NCBI GenBank assembly: GCA_945862475.1
Contig: CAMAYW010000143.1
Coordinates: 1-6,576, forward strand
DNA: 6,576 bases
Direction of reading: 5' to 3'
Origin: Bacteriovorax stolpii
Lineage (GTDB): Bacteria > Bdellovibrionota > Bacteriovoracia > Bacteriovoracales > Bacteriovoracaceae
Made by a program: the position numbers and the translations under genes. Shown in pieces: positions 5,019 through 6,576 of this stretch; position 1 is the stretch's first letter, and every line of letters begins with the position of its first letter. The notes below the pieces were generated by a model. The model had not been told where the DNA came from. It did no database searches and saw nothing but the letters and a program-made list of their open reading frames with translations.

Positions 5019-5619
5019 CCTCGTCTTCATCTTCCTCTTCATCAGACTTCTTCTTTGGACCTTTAACGTATTCAACGTCTTCATCCAAATCATCTTCCTC
5101 ATCCTCTTCATCTTCTGGAGAGTCTAAGCCTTCCTCGTAGCCCCAACCGTAACCATAACTTTCTTCTTCTTCATCAGAAGCTTCATCAGCTGGTTTCGCT
5201 TCTCCTTCTTCTTCTTCATCTGAATCGAATTCAGCATCGAAATCATCATTTAATGAATCTGCTGTGTAATCGTCGTTGAAAGATTGGGCAGCATGTGCCG
5301 GCGTTTTTGAAGAAACAACTTCAGGTACAACGACTTTTTTCTCTTTTGTTTTTGGAGCTGCTTTTACTTTTGGAGCAGCAACTTTCGCCGTTGATTTTTT
5401 TGGAGCAACTTTTTTTGGAGCCGCTTTCTTAGGAGCTGCTTTCTTGGTTACTTTTTTAGGAGCAGCCTTCTTAGGAGCCGCTTTCTTAGTTACTTTTTTT
5501 GGAGCAACTTTTTTTGGAGCCGCTTTTTTTGTTACTTTTTTAGCAGCCTTTTTAGGAGCAGCTTTTTTGGCCTTCGCAGGCGCTTTTTTTGTTACTTTTT
5601 TGGTCTTTTTCGTAGCCAC
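5005..5619 (-). CDS. histone H1-like Ala/Lys/Pro-repeat protein with acidic C-terminal tail
   Basis: With a GTG start at 5617-5619 the protein has 204 residues. Residues 1-95 are almost only Lys, Ala, Pro, Val and Thr, including three near-perfect 14-residue repeats (VTKKAAPKKVAPKK type, 29-70) and a further VAPKK. This composition matches bacterial histone H1-like proteins (AlgP/HC2-type tails) that bind DNA through charge. Residues 96-112 are a linker. Residues 113-204 are strongly acidic (runs of Glu/Asp) with an aromatic island SYGYGWGYEEG (154-164) and a small KGPKKKS patch (186-192). The whole protein should be disordered. GTG is chosen because AAAGGA (5626-5631) stands six bases before it and a strong promoter lies further upstream. 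Longer in-frame starts at 5691 (TTG) and 5685 (ATG) coincide with the -35 region and have no ribosome-binding site. A nucleoid or nucleic-acid-binding role is inferred from composition only. Confidence 0.82.
   Translation of the reverse strand: MATKKTKKVTKKAPAKAKKAAPKKAAKKVTKKAAPKKVAPKKVTKKAAPKKAAPKKVTKKAAPKKAAPKKVAPKKSTAKVAAPKVKAAPKTKEKKVVVPEVVSSKTPAHAAQSFNDDYTADSLNDDFDAEFDSDEEEEGEAKPADEASDEEEESYGYGWGYEEGLDSPEDEEDEEDDLDEDVEYVKGPKKKSDEEEDEDEDDDY
5410..5535 (-). repeat. three tandem 42-bp coding repeats in the histone-like gene
   Basis: Three consecutive 42-nt units encode the 14-residue VTKKAAPKK(V/A)APKK motif, followed by a partial fourth (VAPKK). The copies differ mostly at third codon positions (GCT/GCG/GCA, AAA/AAG). 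This shows coding selection with past slippage or recombination; it is not a noncoding array. Shorter related units flank it on both sides. Copy number is likely to vary between strains. Confidence 0.8.
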
Positions 5620-5661
5620 AAAAGATCCTTTTGATGAAGTGAAGGTGTTTTTAGACAACTC

Positions 5662-5691
5662 ATTATAAGGTTCGGGATGGCCCATTTTCAA
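5662..5691 (-). promoter_or_regulatory. strong sigma-70 promoter of the histone-like gene
   Basis: On the minus strand, TTGAAA (5686-5691, 5 of 6) is followed after 18 nt by a perfect TATAAT (5662-5667). Initiation near 5655 gives a leader of about 35 nt ending in AAAGGA and the GTG start at 5619. The near-consensus boxes suggest high basal expression, as expected for an abundant nucleoid-type protein. The promoter begins 11 nt after the stop codon of the upstream gene. Confidence 0.75.
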
Positions 5692-5702
5692 GTGAGTAAA
5701 TA

Positions 5703-6575
5703 TTAATACTTAATAGAGTCGAGTTCTGAAAGATCACCCTCCAACGGGTTCTTGAATTCGTGCTCCACATTTGGACCAGTTCCGGTTTTATCCATGGAAC
5801 CTTCTGAATGTATGAGGGATCCATTAACTGCGTAAGATTCAATTTTTCCGGACTGCACTGAATCAAGAGTAATAAACTTGGTTGAATAAAAATTTCGCCG
5901 CGTATTGTCGCTTGCGCTCGTAATAGGATTGTTAAACATTCCATCAGGTCCAGCACCTTTATAGGGTCCTGGTAAGTAAGCTGTCATATATCGAGTGTTG
6001 TCCTCACTCTTATTAAATGAATAGCTCATTGAGTAGTATTCGGGACTAAAATCATCCTCTGCTCCACCTGAAGAATAATACTCTCGAAGAAGGGCGCCCA
6101 GAGGTTTTGGACAACCTGGAGAATCGGGAGGGGCCAGTGAGGGATTTTCTTGACCAAAATAAAAATATAAAAATTGGCCTGCAAGACTTGAGCATGATTG
6201 TGGCATTTGCGAGAGATCTGCGGTCCCACTGTTAATCGTGATATCTGAGACTCCCTTTGCTGCTCTTATGTAACCCTCTTTTGCACCAGAGGCATCAGAA
6301 TTATTGTCTTTCTCAAGCCAAATATTGACAGCGGCTTTATTCATCGCCATTCGGTATTTTAGCATCCCTTGTTCTTGAGTTCTCATGTATTCAGTGATGG
6401 TCGAAACCACTTCAGAACCGTTTGAGAAAAGTAAGTCAATTTGACCGCCATTTGAATAAAGGGGAGCGTAGATTTTTGATTTGATGGTTTTAATTCCATC
6501 TCGCTCTTCAGGTTGTTGTGATCCGGAATTCGATATAAAGCCAAAGGAATCGAGACCTTTTGGTAGATTTAAATC
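5703..6575 (-). CDS. C-terminal 290 residues of an unrecognised protein, 5' end outside the window
   Basis: The reading frame is open from the right edge to the TAA at 5703-5705. Internal GTG and ATG codons (for example at 6410) are not starts, since coding continues upstream through DLNLPKGLDSFGFISNSG. Visible parts are a segment KSKIYAPLYSNGGQIDLLFSNGSE, a helix-like stretch VVSTITEYMRTQEQGMLKYRMAMNKAAVNIWLE, two cysteines (in MPQSCSSLAG and DSPGCPKPLG), and a Gly/Ser/Asn/Tyr-rich, mostly beta or loop C-terminal part ending LEGDLSELDSIKY. No membrane helix is visible in this part. The low-complexity polar composition suits an exported or surface protein, but without the N-terminus this is only an impression. 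I do not recognise the family. No terminator lies in the 11 nt between its stop and the next promoter. Confidence 0.75.
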   Translation of the reverse strand, partial: DLNLPKGLDSFGFISNSGSQQPEERDGIKTIKSKIYAPLYSNGGQIDLLFSNGSEVVSTITEYMRTQEQGMLKYRMAMNKAAVNIWLEKDNNSDASGAKEGYIRAAKGVSDITINSGTADLSQMPQSCSSLAGQFLYFYFGQENPSLAPPDSPGCPKPLGALLREYYSSGGAEDDFSPEYYSMSYSFNKSEDNTRYMTAYLPGPYKGAGPDGMFNNPITSASDNTRRNFYSTKFITLDSVQSGKIESYAVNGSLIHSEGSMDKTGTGPNVEHEFKNPLEGDLSELDSIKY

Positions 6576-6576
6576 G

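Noticed and set aside
5410..5535. CRISPR-like or noncoding tandem array
   Set aside because: The repeats are contiguous without unique spacers, keep the reading frame and vary at third codon positions.
5276..5668. Long plus-strand ORF rich in Phe, Ala, Gly and Leu opposite the histone-like gene
   Set aside because: It is the antisense image of the Lys/Ala/Pro repeat codons; it has no RBS and the minus-strand gene has a strong promoter, RBS and terminator.
5663..5956. Minus-strand 97-codon ORF overlapping the histone promoter and the right-edge gene
   Set aside because: It is out of frame with the long open frame 5703-6575 and has no RBS or recognisable content.
6026..6410. Start codons at 6410 (GTG) or in the 67-codon overlapping frame as gene starts in the right-edge gene
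   Set aside because: The main frame continues open to the window edge with protein-like composition, so the real start lies outside; the 67-codon frame is a shadow.

Overview
The window is AT-rich, densely packed bacterial chromosomal DNA. It reads like a Gram-negative bacterium: it has a rod-shape RodA, short secreted proteins with signal peptides, a strong sigma-54-type promoter, and an Ala/Lys/Pro-rich histone-like protein with an acidic tail. The best guess is the Bdellovibrionota/Bacteriovorax area, but that is an inference from gene style. No mobile element, phage gene, CRISPR array, tRNA or rRNA is visible.

Layout. On the + strand come the 3' end of rodA (2-469), then a 124-bp gap holding a near-consensus -24/-12 promoter, a 61-residue secreted peptide gene (594-779), a perfect 9-bp inverted repeat that ends exactly at a start codon, and a MarR-family regulator (820-1275). 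Its stop codon overlaps that of a convergent minus-strand gene for a coiled-coil plus degenerate rhodanese protein (1272-1784). Further right, a tight minus-strand operon is transcribed leftward: glutaredoxin (4686-4952), HD-domain dNTP triphosphohydrolase-like protein (3396-4685, GTG start), a secreted protein of unknown function (2735-3394) and a polytopic DUF350-like membrane protein (1824-2726). Gaps are 0, 1 and 8 nt, and the run closes with an intrinsic terminator at 1790-1814. Upstream of the operon, also on the minus strand, lie a terminator (4969-4994), the histone-like gene (5005-5619, GTG start, excellent sigma-70 promoter inside the preceding gap) and the C-terminal 290 residues of an unrecognised large protein running off the right edge (5703-6575).

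How the genes may work together. The glutaredoxin and the dNTPase-like enzyme are joined without a single spacer base, which suggests linked redox and dNTP control. They share a transcript with an envelope pair (secreted protein and DUF350-like membrane protein) whose role is unknown. The rhodanese-like gene sits just past the operon's terminator, and its ribosome-binding site lies inside that terminator's hairpin. A 15-bp stretch there matches the MarR operator at 13 positions, so the MarR protein could control both convergent genes. The most notable regulatory features are the sigma-54 promoter of the small peptide, the MarR operator touching its own ATG, and two terminators that appear to double as promoter/leader for the next gene.
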